Positions 52,840 through 64,000 of a DNA stretch of 64,000 nt are shown here, piece by piece (within the stretch, counting starts at the first letter, position 1; each line of letters opens with the position of its first letter). The translations under genes and the position numbers were made by a program. A model generated the notes under the pieces. The model did not search any database. It was not told the DNA's origin and was given only the letters and a program-made list of their open reading frames with translations. The stretch is from Doris montereyensis (taxonomy: Eukaryota > Mollusca > Gastropoda > Nudibranchia > Dorididae), in the NCBI GenBank assembly GCA_037039925.1, contig JAXRKP010000837.1, positions 62,001 through 126,000 of the forward strand, in the 5' to 3' direction.

Positions 52840-53618
52840 AGTTCCTGAACAACCAAGGCATGTCTCCTAACTTTGAACAGTTCTCTGAAAGCCAGTTGAG
52901 TGAATTTATGCTCAGTTTTTATACATCTGCCCAAAAGAAAGATGGCGCTCCATTTTCTGGAACAGCTTTGCTTGCTTTCAGAACTGCCATCAATAGACAT
53001 TTAAATCGGTGTGGGCGGACAGTGAGCTTGGCCACTTCTCAGATTTTCAAACCTTCCAATGCCGTTTTGTCAAGAATCATAAGCTGTACTATGAAAGTGA
53101 ATCGTGCTATTTCTGTTCAAGATATTGTTCTTCTCTACTCAAGTAGTGTTCTCTCGATGTCAAATCCAGTCTCTGTTGTATAAGGTCTGGTTTGAATTAC
53201 TTGTTCATAAGAGGAGCAAAATCATTTGGGACAAGGTCAGGGCTGACCACTTTATGTTCTCTCGTAATCCCTCTGGTAAACTGTTCATTACATGGAATAC
53301 TTCCGGGTTGGGTAACACTGGACAGGTTACTATTCAGGGAACCGGTGGAAACTACTGTCCTGCAGAATCAGTACGCAATTATTTACAGCGAAGGCATAAA
53401 TCTTGCCCTGCGTTTCTGCAAGTTCCAGCTTCTGAGGAAATGCTAAAAAGGGTATTTGGTATGTACCAGAGGAGCTTAAAGAATCCAAAGAAAGAGGTTT
53501 CATGAAGAAAATGTCAGTGCTTGCCAAATTGAGCCGCACGTATACAAATTCTTGCGTCTTGAATAGTTTTGAAGATTATTTTCAGGCCATGTTGACATTA
53601 AGAGCAGAAAATGACTAA
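52840..53618 (+). CDS. right gene, alternative terminal exon D: Crypton-type YR-like domain, frameshifted
   Basis: Acceptor CCCCCCTCCAG, phase 1. The first frame (to about 53170) carries EFMLSFYTSAQKKDG, then LLAFRTAINRHLNR, the SAM-like N-terminal part of Crypton-derived recombinase domains. The next segment is in another frame (about 53170-53450): SLLYKVWFELL, RADHFMFSRNPSGKLFITWN, then NYCPAESVRNYLQRRH. The first frame then resumes with IWYVPEELKESKERGFMKKM and LAKLSRTYTNSCVL, ending at TAA 53616-53618. Family members usually carry YTNHxxR with catalytic His and Arg; here the positions read Ser and Leu, so no recombination is expected and a DNA- or protein-binding role is inferred. The two frame changes compensate each other. 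Confidence 0.7.
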
Positions 53619-53891
53619 ATATATCACAATGAACAAAGGAAAACAGATTTTAATGTTTGATCTGGTAATGTAACTTATTTTCAAAATGTTATCTGTTAAA
53701 ATTTTACGTTTGACTTTTGACCATTTTATTTTTTGTTTTTAGATTGTTATTAAAGAAGCTTACTCAAAAGAAAATTTTGTTATTAAAGTGGTTTTATCTG
53801 TTTTATTTAATATCTTGATTTATAAATCTGTGTTACGTGTGAAGAATTAGATTTTGTTTGAAGACATGTTGTCTTTGGAGTGAAGATAAAT

Positions 53892-53897
53892 AATAAA
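53892..53897 (+). terminator. poly(A) signal for exon D isoform
   Basis: AATAAA followed by an A run, 274 nt beyond the exon D stop. Suitable for a third terminal exon. Confidence 0.45.
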
Positions 53898-56800
53898 AAA
53901 AAAGAAATTTTTACAAACGAATAGTTTGAATCTTTGGTTGATGAGCTTTTATTTAATTTTTAGAAAACTTTATATTGTTCTTTTCCATATGATTGAATTT
54001 GTCTTTCTACCGCTAATTGGTAAATTTTCTCGCTTTATAACATTGTTTAAAGGGAAAACCGATAATAAGTGACAACTCCCCCACTAAAGACAGAAGAAAC
54101 ACGTGATGTTTTTGGGTATAACCCTTTGTCAGACAACAAACGAGAAATATCTAGATCTATTAGAAATAAAAAAGATAAATCACGTCAACAACAAAGAGAT
54201 GTGGCAATGTGAACCATCTAAATAGCCGTGAATAATACAAAGGAGCCACATTGTTTAGTAAATCTAAGTATTGCATGCAATGAATAACATTTTTGTTGTT
54301 GTTGGTGAGATATACCCATTAAAGTAATATCTGTCTTCAGATACTTTTGTCATACAATCTTGAATTTAAATATGAGGATGTCAAGTAGCAGAACACCTTT
54401 TGCAGTACAAAATACTTTGATTTGAATAGGGAAGGTTTCATTGGGATACTAAACAAAGGCAAGTATAAGTATCCATGCTTGCAATTCAAAATAGTTTTAT
54501 TCAGAATGTAGATTTGTAGGTATTAAGACAAACAAATGCTAACGCCAAAAAAGAGGCGAGGGGTGATTTTATATGTGAATCCTAGCAGTGACAGCATGTT
54601 ACATGTTTGTTAGTCCGAAAGATTATTTTAAGTCTAATGATAGAAAATATGAATATGGTGGTGACAAGTTTTATATGTGATATTGATTATAATGTGGAAA
54701 GTCAGTTAGAAACTGCTTTTATGGCATTATTGCCAAATAATATCTTTTTGACAAGTTTTGTAATATTCCATGTCTTGTCTTGCTGATGTAATAGTATATG
54801 GCAGGTGTTCCCTAACATTATCACCCCCCCCCCCCCCCCCCCCCCAATGAACTCATGTAGATGTCAGTGATGTTTAGAAACCTCCAGTTTTAAGACATGA
54901 TTTGAGCCCTAATTATACCATAATACGCACGATAGTGTTTTGTAAAAGATCTAGTTCATATTGTAATATCGTAATGATGAATAAATTGTATTATAAAATG
55001 ATGAGTATGACTGGAAATACCATAGTGTCAGGAAATAGTGTTTATATCTTGCCGCAATTGGTTTAAGATCAGATTTTATTTGTAGTGCAGTTTTACATTA
55101 GTAAGGGAACCCCTGTTATATGGTATGGGTTGTTCTTGTTTTTTTTACACTGGATTCAATGGCATCACATGTTAATCTGCAAACAGTTTTTGGCAGTGAG
55201 TGAAAGAAAAAACTTGAATTTTTATTTTAAGATCTTGTTTTATTCTAAGTCATTGATGCTGTTATTAGTGTTATCTTGCTTTTGTATTGAAACGCACTCA
55301 TTGGTTTGAAAATCATTAGTAGTATCGTGTTGTTGTATCTCATGGATTATTTCAACTGACTGAATATAATTATTTTTATTTTTTAAATTTCATCGTGTAG
55401 ATACCAGTCATAATTATAGTGCTTATGATGCCTCCATTTTATTTTATTTGATATATATATATGCTCCATTTCTCGCTATCCATTAGTTTGAAAGTCAAAC
55501 ATGATTGACTGGTATTATTGGTATGCCCTTTTTCTCTCCTTTTATATCTTATCTTTCATCTTGCTGTGTCCCTTTCTTTAATTCATTCTCTGATTGCTGC
55601 ACTTGGTTTACAGGGTAGACTTCCTTTAATCAAACTTCAGAGAGCCATATCTCCAAAATGGTAGCACGAAAGAGTAAAAAAGTCAATAGTTGAAGGATAA
55701 GCTTGTCATCTTGCTTCAAAATTTTCCATAAATTCTAATAATAATGTAGCCCCTATTGTCATGTCACCTTTGTTGCAATGTGAAACACCATTTTAGAACA
55801 TGCTCCATAAATAGATTGATGATAAATAAATATAGTCATATTTTTATGCCATCATTCACAGCATCTCTTGAAAAGATTCCCACAGTTTCAGATCTCACAC
55901 TTGGCTTTAATATAATTCATTAGTTTTTTTTCTTAAAGGTCAGAATAAGAGGTTTGACATCTGAAACACTGCTCGCTCTGTATGCAATAATTTTTTATTA
56001 TGAGACATTTCATTAGATGTGTTTTCAGGTCATTTTGTATTGTCGCTTTCCTCATTCTATTGTCTTTTTTAAAAAACCTATTTTTGTCATTCACATATGA
56101 AGTAATTTTTACATGACTATATTTTACATTTGTGGTGGGAAAGAGTGAGTGGCATTTTCAGTGCTGCAAATGCTTTGAAACATATTTATACATTAAAGTA
56201 AGATGTAATATGATAATGATTCATCCTTTGTATGAGGAATTTTTGTTTCTTGTATTTAAAACAACCTTTTGTTCAGCCTTTATTCTGTTGTATATGAAGT
56301 GAGCAATTTATTTTATCTTTCAAACCTAATTTGCCCGTTGGATAATTTTATTAGGGCATGATAAAAGCTATATGAACTGACCATAGAAAAGACCTTTTTT
56401 AAGTCATTTATCAGGTTGGGAATAGAAAAAGGAGATCTGACAGTTTGAACAGATTATGGTTTCCACGTTTTCCCATTGTTAATTGAACAGCTATAACGTA
56501 AAGACCGTTTTGAACATCACATTACATAATTTGTGTTCTTCGCATGATCAAAAGGAGGATTGAAAAATTCCACTTGTTTCAATTTCAAGTTTGACAAAAT
56601 TTCATTAGTTTGGCCCCTTTGATATTTAACAATGTTCACTAAGTAGGACATTTGTATTGTATTTCCATGCAAAGCAAGTTATGTCATATTTTGCTGTTGT
56701 TTTCAATGTAAATAAATAAACCATGGCTTAGAATTACATTTTCAGGGTGATTTTCTTTTTATTGGTGTCTTTCTAATTTGTGAACCCAAAGTTTTATTTT

Positions 56801-57064
56801 CTTAGTGAAATATGAATGAATCAAAAGGTTTCGGAATATGTCTTTAAAAAAAAGTTTTCTCTTATTTCCGCCTTCTGTACTGCTTCAGACCCTAAAATCC
56901 ATTCCATCCTTCTTTATGTTACTTCTGAAGGTTTATAAGAAGTGATCTTCATTAGGTTATTCTTTGTTGTAATTTGAAGTGTTCTGAAGTGAAAAGGGTT
57001 TTTTGATGTAAGGGAACATATATATTATTAGAAGGATTTTATTTATTATGTGGTGACTTTATAG
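53898..57064 (+). other. intron or spacer within right gene
   Basis: AT-rich, no exon recognised. Contains the poly-C run at 54824-54845. The open frame at 55085-55309 has no recognisable domain and no splice context. Confidence 0.45.
54824..54845. repeat. homopolymer (C)22
   Basis: Twenty-two consecutive C residues in an AT-rich background. Length is uncertain because such runs are error-prone. Confidence 0.9.
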
Positions 57065-57204
57065 ACATCTTTTTACACGAGTCACTTGAAGCTCTTGATC
57101 CCCTAGATAGGGGACAATATTGTGAAGTTGCTGATAGTGATACTGATAGCTGCTTAAAGATGAAAACAAGTCAAGAGTCAGAGGGAAAGGAAAAGATAAA
57201 GTAA
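57065..57204 (+). CDS. possible additional phase-1 terminal exon
   Basis: After a weak acceptor (GACTTTATAG) an open frame in the same phase 1 as the other exons runs to TAA at 57202-57204: IFLHESLEALDPLDRGQYCE, then acidic SDTDSC and a Lys/Glu-rich end. About 46 codons, no domain. The composition looks protein-like for this locus, but the polypyrimidine tract is poor and length alone is not convincing. Confidence 0.25.
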
Positions 57205-59639
57205 AGTAATCAATATCTTTATAACTAATTTCGACCGGTCATTGAAATAATTTTAAATGCAAAAGAACCGTCATTCGTTGGCATACTAATTATTATTTTT
57301 TACTTAAACTTCCGTTTCTGCTTTTGATTTTTCTTTCTCTCTATTACTGTTCCACTTGGCACTCTGTTTATATAAGTTTATTGATTTATTTACATTTACT
57401 TTTATAACGTTTACACTGAAAATCTGGAGTACCCAATGTTCATCAGATTCAGAAGGTGAAATATGAGAGTGAGTTGGATGAATATTGACCTAATGATTAA
57501 ATGAAGGCCACAAGAATACTGGAAGTGATAGGATTGGTACTGTAGAAGTGACGGAGAAGAGCAGAATTGTGTGAGATCTAGCACAGTATTGCATGAAGGT
57601 GATGATGATAGGTGGGTGAGGTGGACGTGATCTAAAAGAGCGGAGAGTTGATAAGGAGCAAATCGAAGATAATCCCCCCCCCCCATAAACCCCATCAACC
57701 CCATCAACAATTAAGAGACAAAAGGTCACTTAAAGTAAAAGAGTTTAGTATAAACGAAAAGTGTTCAACAAATTTTAAAATCTGAGGCCACTAGAAAGTT
57801 TTTCATGTAGTTCTTTCTTTCTTATTTTGTTGTTGAAAAGGGTGGAGCAAAAAAAAAAGTCTTCACACAAATTTTATTGAACAGGTAAATTGAACAATTC
57901 TTCTTCTTTCAAATGAAACCTTTTTCAGTATTCAACTTCTAAAACTATAAAGAAAAAAACCACATCAGCTCTTTTTTTTATCCACATACTCTAACCACTC
58001 TTGTTTTTCTACTTTTCAATATGACGGCTATGATCACTTGACCAAGCTGTCAAGCACGCCTGTTGAGAATGTGCCAATCAATTATCGGATGTTGTCTGGA
58101 AATTTCAGCAACTTTCGTCCAATCATTAATTTGTTACATGTTTTCCTAAACATACCCTATTTTTGATAGTATTGGGAAGGTATTGTATTGGGCACAAAAC
58201 AGCAGGAAATGGGAGGTATAGAGTGGCGAATACAGCTGGTATTGAAAAGCAACAATATATGATTTCTTTGATTGATGAAGAGATTTTAAAGAGGCACTTC
58301 CCTGCATAGTGCATGCCTCCAACTATGAGATACAGTGGATTCTGTGAGAAATTGAAATCAACTCGCTTGTCGTCAATTCTTGATTGTGATCAATTCCTGT
58401 CATCGGTTCACATCCGTACCCCCATTATTTCACTCTATATCAACCTTGGATTACATCAACTACTATGAGACTAAAACCCGCTTAAAATCATATGGCTCCA
58501 TTGTGGGAAAATAATGCACTTTACATCCAGCGTGTAGCCTAGAGGAGTATAGACTAGCACATGCCCATATACGGCCTATTATTTTTATGATACATAAATA
58601 GGTGTATTATTGGTACAGAGTACTGGGAAGAGATGTGTATGCATTGTATTCGTAATGCATTATTTCAGTAATAGGCTAGGCTCTCACCCTCATAGGGCTA
58701 CAATGTAATAATGTGTGTTTGTGTCTGTTAGCAGGCCTAACAAGGCACAGCACCGTGCTTCGCACGCACGCCTTCAGTCTTTATACCCCGCCCTACAATT
58801 AGGCAGGTCACGTAGGCAAACCTTAGATCTACAATGTAACCACTTTTACCTGCATGCCTAGGCCTAAGCACGAATAAAACATAAATCCAAACCAAAAACG
58901 AAAAATAACGCTAAACGAACAAAAAAACTAAACCCATTATCGCATCTCCCAAACATAACACTGGTAGGTCTTACTTGTTTCCTTCTCTTCTTTCACTTAT
59001 GTTTCATCTTGCTGTTTTTTCACTGCAATAGTGGACGGTAGATTTCAATGAAACAAACAAACAAACCCAAACATAACTTCATAACTGCATAACATTAATA
59101 ACAAGAATTCTGCATCAAATTTGAATTAAATTCCCTGGACTCGGTTAACATTAACCTTGCTTTTCTCACGGTTCCGAGGTGTTGATCTTTAGCGGGTTTC
59201 ACTGTAATTCTTATACATGGTACTGTTTTATAATAGGTGTAGGTCTGTTTGAGGTATGCATGGACGTATGCAGACTTCTGACACCTGTCATTGTCATCAT
59301 GTGTGTATATGTATCAGCCACATGACTTAGTAATCTAAAATGATAAGTAGATCACAATTTATTCTTTAATATGACCACATTCTGCTCACAAACAACACAA
59401 AAACTTACAAAGTGAACAGGACGTCTATGATGGATGGTATAAAAATTATTTAGTTTACAGTATTGACAGCCTCTTTTCTATATTTACAACTTATCTTTTA
59501 TTTATAAAGACATGGTACATAGGCCTGGATCTAAATGTAATAAAAATTGACTGAATAGATGTTGAAGTTAGGAATGTAGTGGTGTTTAGATCTAGATTTA
59601 TTAAATTTGAATTGAAAACAGAATATTTATCATTTCCAG
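57205..59639 (+). other. intron or spacer, no exon recognised
   Basis: Open frames on the minus strand at 57411-57729 have no domain. Nothing else that I can support. Confidence 0.45.
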
Positions 59640-59765
59640 TGCCTCCTTAAGAATCAGAAACAGATCTAGAATTAGAGCTATCCTGATCTTCAGCATCCGA
59701 TTGTGATAAGCTGAAATCATCAGAATATTCAGGCCTACATCTAAATCAGTCTAGAGAATAATTTC
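59640..59765 (-). mobile_element. possible piggyBac N-terminal remnant
   Basis: Minus-strand frame CRPEYSDDFSLSQSDAED then QDSSNSRSVSDS and a stop: Asp/Ser-rich like other piggyBac N-termini in this window. No ends or core were found, and composition alone is weak evidence. Confidence 0.3.
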
Positions 59766-60570
59766 AGAGACCTTTTCAACTGAAATACCCAGAAACTTAT
59801 CAGCTATCAGAAACGCAGATTTGTAAACAATGACATTCAACAAACAAGGGCTGTTTTCAAACATAGACGTGAAAGTAAAGATTTTCACATGGGAACACCC
59901 TTCTACTTTCGACTCAACCGTCTAAATACCAAAATAGGGTTCAGAGTTTGTAAAACCAGCCATTTATAGATTGACATGTCAGTCGTTTTGCCTGCAATTT
60001 GGTATAAAAAATTGATGACTGAGTCATTCTCCTGAGCACAAAAAGTTACGAATCTCTTTACGTTTGTAACTTGCAACATTTTCAGTATGTTTACATCAAT
60101 AGGTACAGCAATTTAGCATCCAAGAATGCATAGGAATTGTGGCAAAATTGGTAGATAGGTTTTCTGATTCAGCAAAAAAGCAACTCTCCTCAGAGCACCA
60201 ATTCTCTGATCAAAATACAAAACATAACTACTTACAAACGTTTTTATTGCGCTTATATATTGTATATAGCTACGCTGTTGTCCGGATGGGAGCTTAAGTA
60301 TTAATTGCAAAAAGGTTGCAACGTGATTTTATACTTATGAGAAATAAACATGTTTGGGAAGAATAAAGGAGTTCAGGGCATTGACGGTCACCTTATGGTG
60401 TTATATCTGGCAATTTAAGAATTCTGATTTTCAAAATGATTTGCCATTTGAAAATTTATTTGGGTTTTTATTCTAAATGATTCGTATATCGATGTTGTCT
60501 GGCACAAGTCGAAAAACACTTACTTCACAGGAGAGACAAAAAACTGAATTATTCTCTTGAATTATCGCCT
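59766..60570 (+). other. intron or spacer, no exon recognised
   Basis: Sequence up to the TTAA flank of the next transposon. A weak resemblance to the 51395-51610 repeat near 59870-59960 is noted but not called. Confidence 0.4.
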
Positions 60571-60574
60571 TTAA

Positions 60575-62780
60575 CCCTTTGAACCCCGACCCCTGAGTTC
60601 CTGGGCAAATATCTTAAAAATGAAGTAGGGGCATTGTATGGATCATATACTTGCTGAAACAAAAGGACAGTATAAGTTTTTGATATCCTTATCTCCAAAA
60701 TTCCTTCTTTTCATGCCAATCTTGCCATCAGGTGGACCCATCAGTGATGCAGAGGGTTTTTTTGCAGTAACCACACCAGTCATGACTTCTTCTTCACAGG
60801 GCAGTCTTTGTAATCCATGTTTGGGAATGCCTTGGTGTGTTTTGTGTACTTGTCCATGCAGACTACACAAATATTGTTCCCTGTTGCTGTTGGTGACTTT
60901 TCGGGGAAGTGCAGGCCTACATTCTGAAGGCGCGGTGGAAGCCCCCTCAATACTTCTCCGTGAACGTTTTTGCACTTTGCTATGGAACAGTTCTATCAAT
61001 TCAAGACAAATGTCGTCAATATCATTCTGGAATGATCTCACCCTCTTATTTGGCTTATTGTGATGGTTGAATGATCCCATAATAATGTAGGCATTATAAA
61101 TGGCCCACATTATGAATTTCATAATGAGGCGCTTTGGCCAATGGTAGTGGCGCCGGGTCTTGTTCAGTCTGGTCATTGATATCACAACCCCCCATGTATG
61201 ACACATAATCCTTCACTAGATATGATTGTGATATTGAAACTGCAGTCCCATCTTTATTTCTCTTTTGAGTAACGATTGTTTTGGTTGAGTCAATGTAAGC
61301 TTGAAATGAAATGTATTGGCCGTCTGTCATCCATAAAGACAAACGATACTTTCATGCTGCTGAAAATTATGTTCACCCCGCGTCATTTTCCTTTTATTAC
61401 TGACTATCTTTGGGAAGTGCTTTCGATTTGTCATTACTGTGCCTACTGCAAAAGTATTCAACTGTGAAAGCAGGTATTCAAAAAGGGTGACTGAATTGTA
61501 AAACCTGTCCTCCACGAGAATATGTTTCTTATCTTCGGCACCGGCCCTTGTTGGTAAATTTACAACGGTTGTTCCGACAATTCCTATTTCAGGAATAATG
61601 TTTGCTTGCTTTCCAGTGTAAATGTCTGCATTTATAATGTAGCCAGTTTCTCCTTCACATAAAAGATAAGATTTTATCCCCAATTTGATGAAATTTTTGA
61701 TGGACAATCTATTTTTTGTTGGAATCATCCCTTCATCCAAGCTAAGGTGCCGTGTGGGATTGTAATAATGTCTAAATAGGGGTAGAATCAAGTCAAAAAT
61801 CGGTCGTACTTTATAAATTTTATCTCTCTTGTCAATGGTAGCATCTTGTTCATCAATGAAATGAAGGAATGTCCAAAGGGCCAAAAATCTATCTCGGTCT
61901 AGCACTTCACGGTAACCTAGTGTCTCGATCAAGAAATTGTTTGCCTTGAAATATTTTTCATAACGCGGTTTGATACATGATTTTCCATTGATAGCCGCAT
62001 ACCTATTATTGCCTTTATCTCCTCTACACTTGCTTCTTTATAATTTTTAGCATAATATGCCCTGACGTTTCTTTCTTTTTACTTGCTGCGCTCTAACATT
62101 CGTCATTGTACACGTTTGCCAAAATTCTTCAGGAAGAAATAAATCCAAATAATCTAAGGCCTTGCTGTCTTCACTAATGGAATCGGGTATATTCCTTGGT
62201 CCTAAGTCTGTGTTACCAATGAATGTAGTATCAACTTGATGAGCAGCTATATAAATATTGAAATCACCCCAGCCAGAGTCAAACTTACTTGTAGGCCTAC
62301 GTTGTGTCCTATTTGGTCTCTGTTGTTGATTAGAAGTGGACGTGGCATCACCTCTAATTTCTTGTTGTGGGACACTATTGTCCTCATCCTCACTCAACAT
62401 ATCATCACTTTCACTTTCGAACTCACTATCACGATAGTCTGAATCAAGATTCAAGTCATTTTCATCCTCACTATCTTCTCAAGCTCTCAGAATGGCCTGG
62501 TCTAGACTCATATGCTGCCGACTGGTTGAAGGTAAACAAACCCGATTAGCTGACAGACCCATTTCCGTTGAAAAAATGATGCTACAAACACAAAAACACG
62601 AGTTCTGGTAACATGACAGCCATTTCGTATTTACATTTGAGGTTACCCACAACCCCAAGCAAGCTGGGTTGCCAGATACATTTGGTTTTAGCAACAAAGT
62701 ACCAAACACTGCAAAACGGGTATTACGGGACATAGCAAATAAGAAAAATACAGCAATCGCTGTATTACGGGTCCAAAGGG
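60575..62780 (-). mobile_element. piggyBac transposon, both ends present, frameshifted transposase
   Basis: TTAA at 60571-60574 and 62781-62784 flanks inverted ends CCCTTTGAACCC and CCCTTTGGACCC, 11 of 12 matching. The element is 2.2 kb. On the minus strand an acidic N-terminus (62454-62047) is followed by the DDE core: SLDEGMIPTKN with the first catalytic Asp (about 61735), VEDRFYNS with the second (about 61510), and GGCDINDQ with the third (about 61180). A Cys-rich C-terminal segment (ICVVCMDK near 60860; WCGYCKKTLC near 60770) completes the usual order. Frame changes near 62.0, 61.33, 61.15 and 60.8 kb make it inactive. It lies antisense in the last intron of the right gene. Confidence 0.93.
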
Positions 62781-62784
62781 TTAA

Positions 62785-63467
62785 ATCATAACATTTTGAA
62801 CACATTGAGATGGATGGGATGTTTTTTCCAATGGACTGATTATTTATTTACACGAAATTAATTTATTGTAACTTCTTGGACTTGGCTGTTTTGAGACATA
62901 AGAGATTGAAGCATTCAGCCATTGTACCTTGCCCGACCCACTCAGTTGAAAACTAACTTGGCTGTTTTGTACCGATATGAAAAATGAAAACTCAACGTAG
63001 CTGGTTTGATAAAACGTAGTTTTGAAGCATTTCTGTAAGGTAATGTCTTGTGCTATTTTTACACAATGTAGTTTCTGTAAGACGAATAACTATTTTTCTT
63101 AAAAATTTGAAATTTCAGATCTGGTCAGTTTGTCCTCGACACCATCGATGTCTTTTTCTAATGCTCGGAAACTGTCCTGGTGGGCAACTCACAATCTTTC
63201 CTTTCTGAATGGAAGATTGTTAATAATTATGATACTTTGTACATTTTCTCTCCTTTGCTCCCTCTGATGTGGAATAAAGAGGAATTAAATCATTAAATTA
63301 CATGGAATAAGCAATAAAAACCCGCAATGGAAATCTTAGAACCTTGGTGAACCATGAGAAAGTGCCATTTTGGAAAATGGGTGTGGTTTATATGATGAGC
63401 TATTCAATTCTCGATATGTGATGTGATGCCAGTCAATTTCATTAAATTTTCAAAATGTATTTTTCAG
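62785..63467 (+). other. intron of right gene, right part
   Basis: Spacer from the transposon to the acceptor of the last visible exon. No other feature. Confidence 0.5.
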
Positions 63468-63559
63468 ATGACGCCTCTGCTGGACCTCCACAGCGTATGC
63501 CAGAGGGAGTGAAACCGTTGTGTGGCTATGTTCACCCTGACGATGCCAAAAAGTGGATG
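63468..63559 (+). CDS. right gene, last visible exon (continues outside the window)
   Basis: Acceptor TATTTTTCAG with AT start in the same phase 1 as exons A to D, donor GGATG|GTGAGT in phase 0. It encodes DDASAGPPQRMPEGVKPLCG then YVHPDDAKKWM. The change of exit phase means it leads into exons that continue to the right, giving a longer isoform with a further C-terminal module. I do not recognise the domain. Confidence 0.65.
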
Positions 63560-64000
63560 GTGAGTCTCATTGGTTATCATTAGGTAGTCTAAACCAAAAT
63601 CTCAAGTATAAGCAAGGGAAAAGCAATTGCTACTACTTGAAAGAACTGTATTACCTGAGTAAAATGATACCAAAATCATGTCTGTAGAACAATACTAAAC
63701 CGTTACGAATTTTGTAATTTTCGAAAATTTCTTAAATTTTTCAAATGGGCCAAAACACCAAATTTAACCTTCTATATCTCGCAAAAACATTTACTCACAA
63801 AATCGATACTTCTTAAATTTGAAGTCATAAATACATACAACAAGCCCAATTTTTTTCACAACTCTCCGAAAACTACAAGACGGCTTTGTGTCGATGTAAA
63901 AAATGAAATAATGCAAAAACGACATAATTTGTCTCTACACACTGAACCGATGACGCACACACGGCCCGAGTCGAACAACTGGTCAGTCCCGCTTACTAGA
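63560..64000 (+). other. intron, right edge of window
   Basis: Non-coding sequence after the donor. No element recognised before the window ends. Confidence 0.5.

Noticed and set aside
60638..61063. Plus-strand open frame of 141 codons
   Set aside because: Antisense shadow of the piggyBac transposase C-terminus.

Overview
The window is eukaryotic: AT-rich, intron-dominated and full of LINEs, SINEs, DNA transposons and long microsatellites, with only short exons carrying protein-coding signal. Short TCTAGATCT-type motifs, RTE-like LINEs, tRNA-headed SINEs and the protein style suggest a lophotrochozoan, probably a gastropod mollusc. The organism assignment is inference; I recognised no named orthologue.

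Two related genes lie head to head. The left gene runs on the minus strand (exons at 18509-18068, 16331-16263, 9402-9325 and 7835-6232). The right gene runs on the plus strand (exons at 44106-44817, 47007-47216, 48783-49240, 49577-49884, 52281-52430, 52840-53618 and 63468-63559, running off the right edge). Their first coding exons encode clearly homologous N-termini of about 60 residues that I cannot assign to a known family. Each has a basic nuclear-localisation-like cluster and a SUMO-consensus motif. Every internal splice junction I could place is phase 1, so the C-terminal parts can be exchanged in frame. The right gene carries at least three alternative C-termini: two different pairs of C2H2 zinc fingers, and a Crypton/DUF3504-type tyrosine-recombinase-like domain whose catalytic His/Arg motif looks lost. 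The left gene ends instead in a basic module with a YRRKLKEDPEKYQEY motif. This N-terminal domain with swappable nucleic-acid-binding tails is the most interesting system in the window.

Layout: 1-5.8 kb, repeats and a TTAA-flanked piggyBac-like element; 5.8-18.5 kb, left gene with a LINE and SINEs in its introns; 18.5-44 kb, spacer between the genes with a second LINE, LINE fragments, a piggyBac-like element, a hAT-like remnant and simple repeats; 44-64 kb, right gene with two piggyBac-type insertions in introns, one of them (60575-62780) with both ends, TTAA duplication and all three catalytic aspartates.

Several coding exons and all transposon ORFs contain frame changes. In the transposons this is decay. 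In the two host genes it may be either pseudogenisation or base-level assembly error.
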